In this document: piece after piece, positions 63,805 to 64,000 of the stretch | Position numbering within the stretch: position 1 is the first letter of the stretch | How the letters are laid out: every line of letters begins with the position of its first letter | The notes under the pieces: model-generated | What the model was told of the DNA's origin: nothing | Database searches by the model: none | The model's input: the letters and a program-made list of their open reading frames with translations, nothing else | Source: Nissolia schottii | Lineage: Eukaryota; Streptophyta; Magnoliopsida; Fabales; Fabaceae | Assembly (NCBI GenBank): GCA_003254905.1 | Contig: QANU01043359.1 | Span: forward strand, 16,911-80,910 | DNA length: 64,000 nucleotides | Direction: 5' to 3' | Made by a program: the position numbers and the translations under genes

Positions 63805-64000
63805 CTTCATGCCACCCATTGCAGAGCCAATCAAAACCCCACATTTTTGTTTATTTAACTCATTCATCATGTCTTCAGTGATTCCAGCATCAACCAATGC
63901 CTTTTTTCCAGCTATTAGCATATACAGCATAAATTTATCCATCCTCTTCGAAAGCTTTGGAGCTACCCAGCCATCAGCTGAGATAGACTTGATCTCACCA
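63805..64000 (-). CDS. KASII: KASII internal exon, runs off the window edge
   Basis: Minus-strand exon open to the window end, with a GT donor right after 63805. It encodes GEIKSISADGWVAPKLSKRM, then DKFMLYMLIAGKKALVDAGI and KCGVLIGSAMGGMK, the KASII segment that should follow the N-terminal exon. Here it lies upstream of that exon on the coding strand. It is either part of a second, tandem KASII copy continuing beyond 64000 or the correct next exon placed on the wrong side by scaffolding. The sequence itself shows no stop. Confidence 0.85.

Overview
This is a piece of nuclear genome from a flowering plant, most likely a eudicot; I cannot fix the species. The signs are intron-bearing plant gene families (SAUR, RBOH, peroxiredoxin Q, PMEI, KASII), AT-rich introns and spacers around GC-rich first exons, and plant mobile elements: CACTA transposons, tRNA-derived SINEs and long LTR retroelements. 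There is no bacterial, CRISPR or organelle-type content. The genes are unrelated housekeeping or stress genes and do not form a pathway cluster.

Layout. 1-476: a single-exon SAUR gene. 477-5.4 kb: AT-rich spacer with two SINEs that keep recognisable target-site duplications (TSDs). 5.4-26.2 kb: a nest of elements. An old Ty3/Gypsy element of Tat/Athila type (5' LTR, primer-binding site, gag) is split by a 3.0 kb solo long LTR (TSD CCATG) and by a 6.9 kb CACTA transposon (TSD AAC). The CACTA element carries exon fragments of at least two host genes: an LRR receptor kinase and VPS50/syndetin. Beyond it lie more pieces of the same long-LTR family and the right end of a second CACTA element. 27.9-37.7 kb: a complete 14-exon RBOHE NADPH oxidase gene. 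About 38-42.9 kb: a Tat-type LTR with a long LTR nested in it, then a possible Mutator-like remnant. 43.2-46.1 kb: a complete 4-exon chloroplast peroxiredoxin Q gene. 48.8-52.0 kb: another long LTR with a four-unit 175-bp tandem array. 52.9-53.6 kb: an intronless PMEI-domain gene. 58.4-64.0 kb, minus strand: KASII exons in a scrambled order.

Points most worth a second look: (1) KASII exons are out of order and the exons expected to carry the catalytic Cys are missing. Single N bases at 61800 and 63612 bracket the misplaced exon, so a scaffold error is likely. (2) The CACTA element has transduplicated VPS50 and LRR-kinase exons. (3) A 61-bp duplication at the start of RBOHE exon 3 creates a second acceptor whose use would give a premature stop. 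(4) Peroxiredoxin Q has Ser in place of the usual Gly before its peroxidatic Cys. (5) The long LTRs have a constant U3 length and variable numbers of a 175-bp repeat. I saw no convincing new biological system. All family assignments come from reading translations, not from searches.
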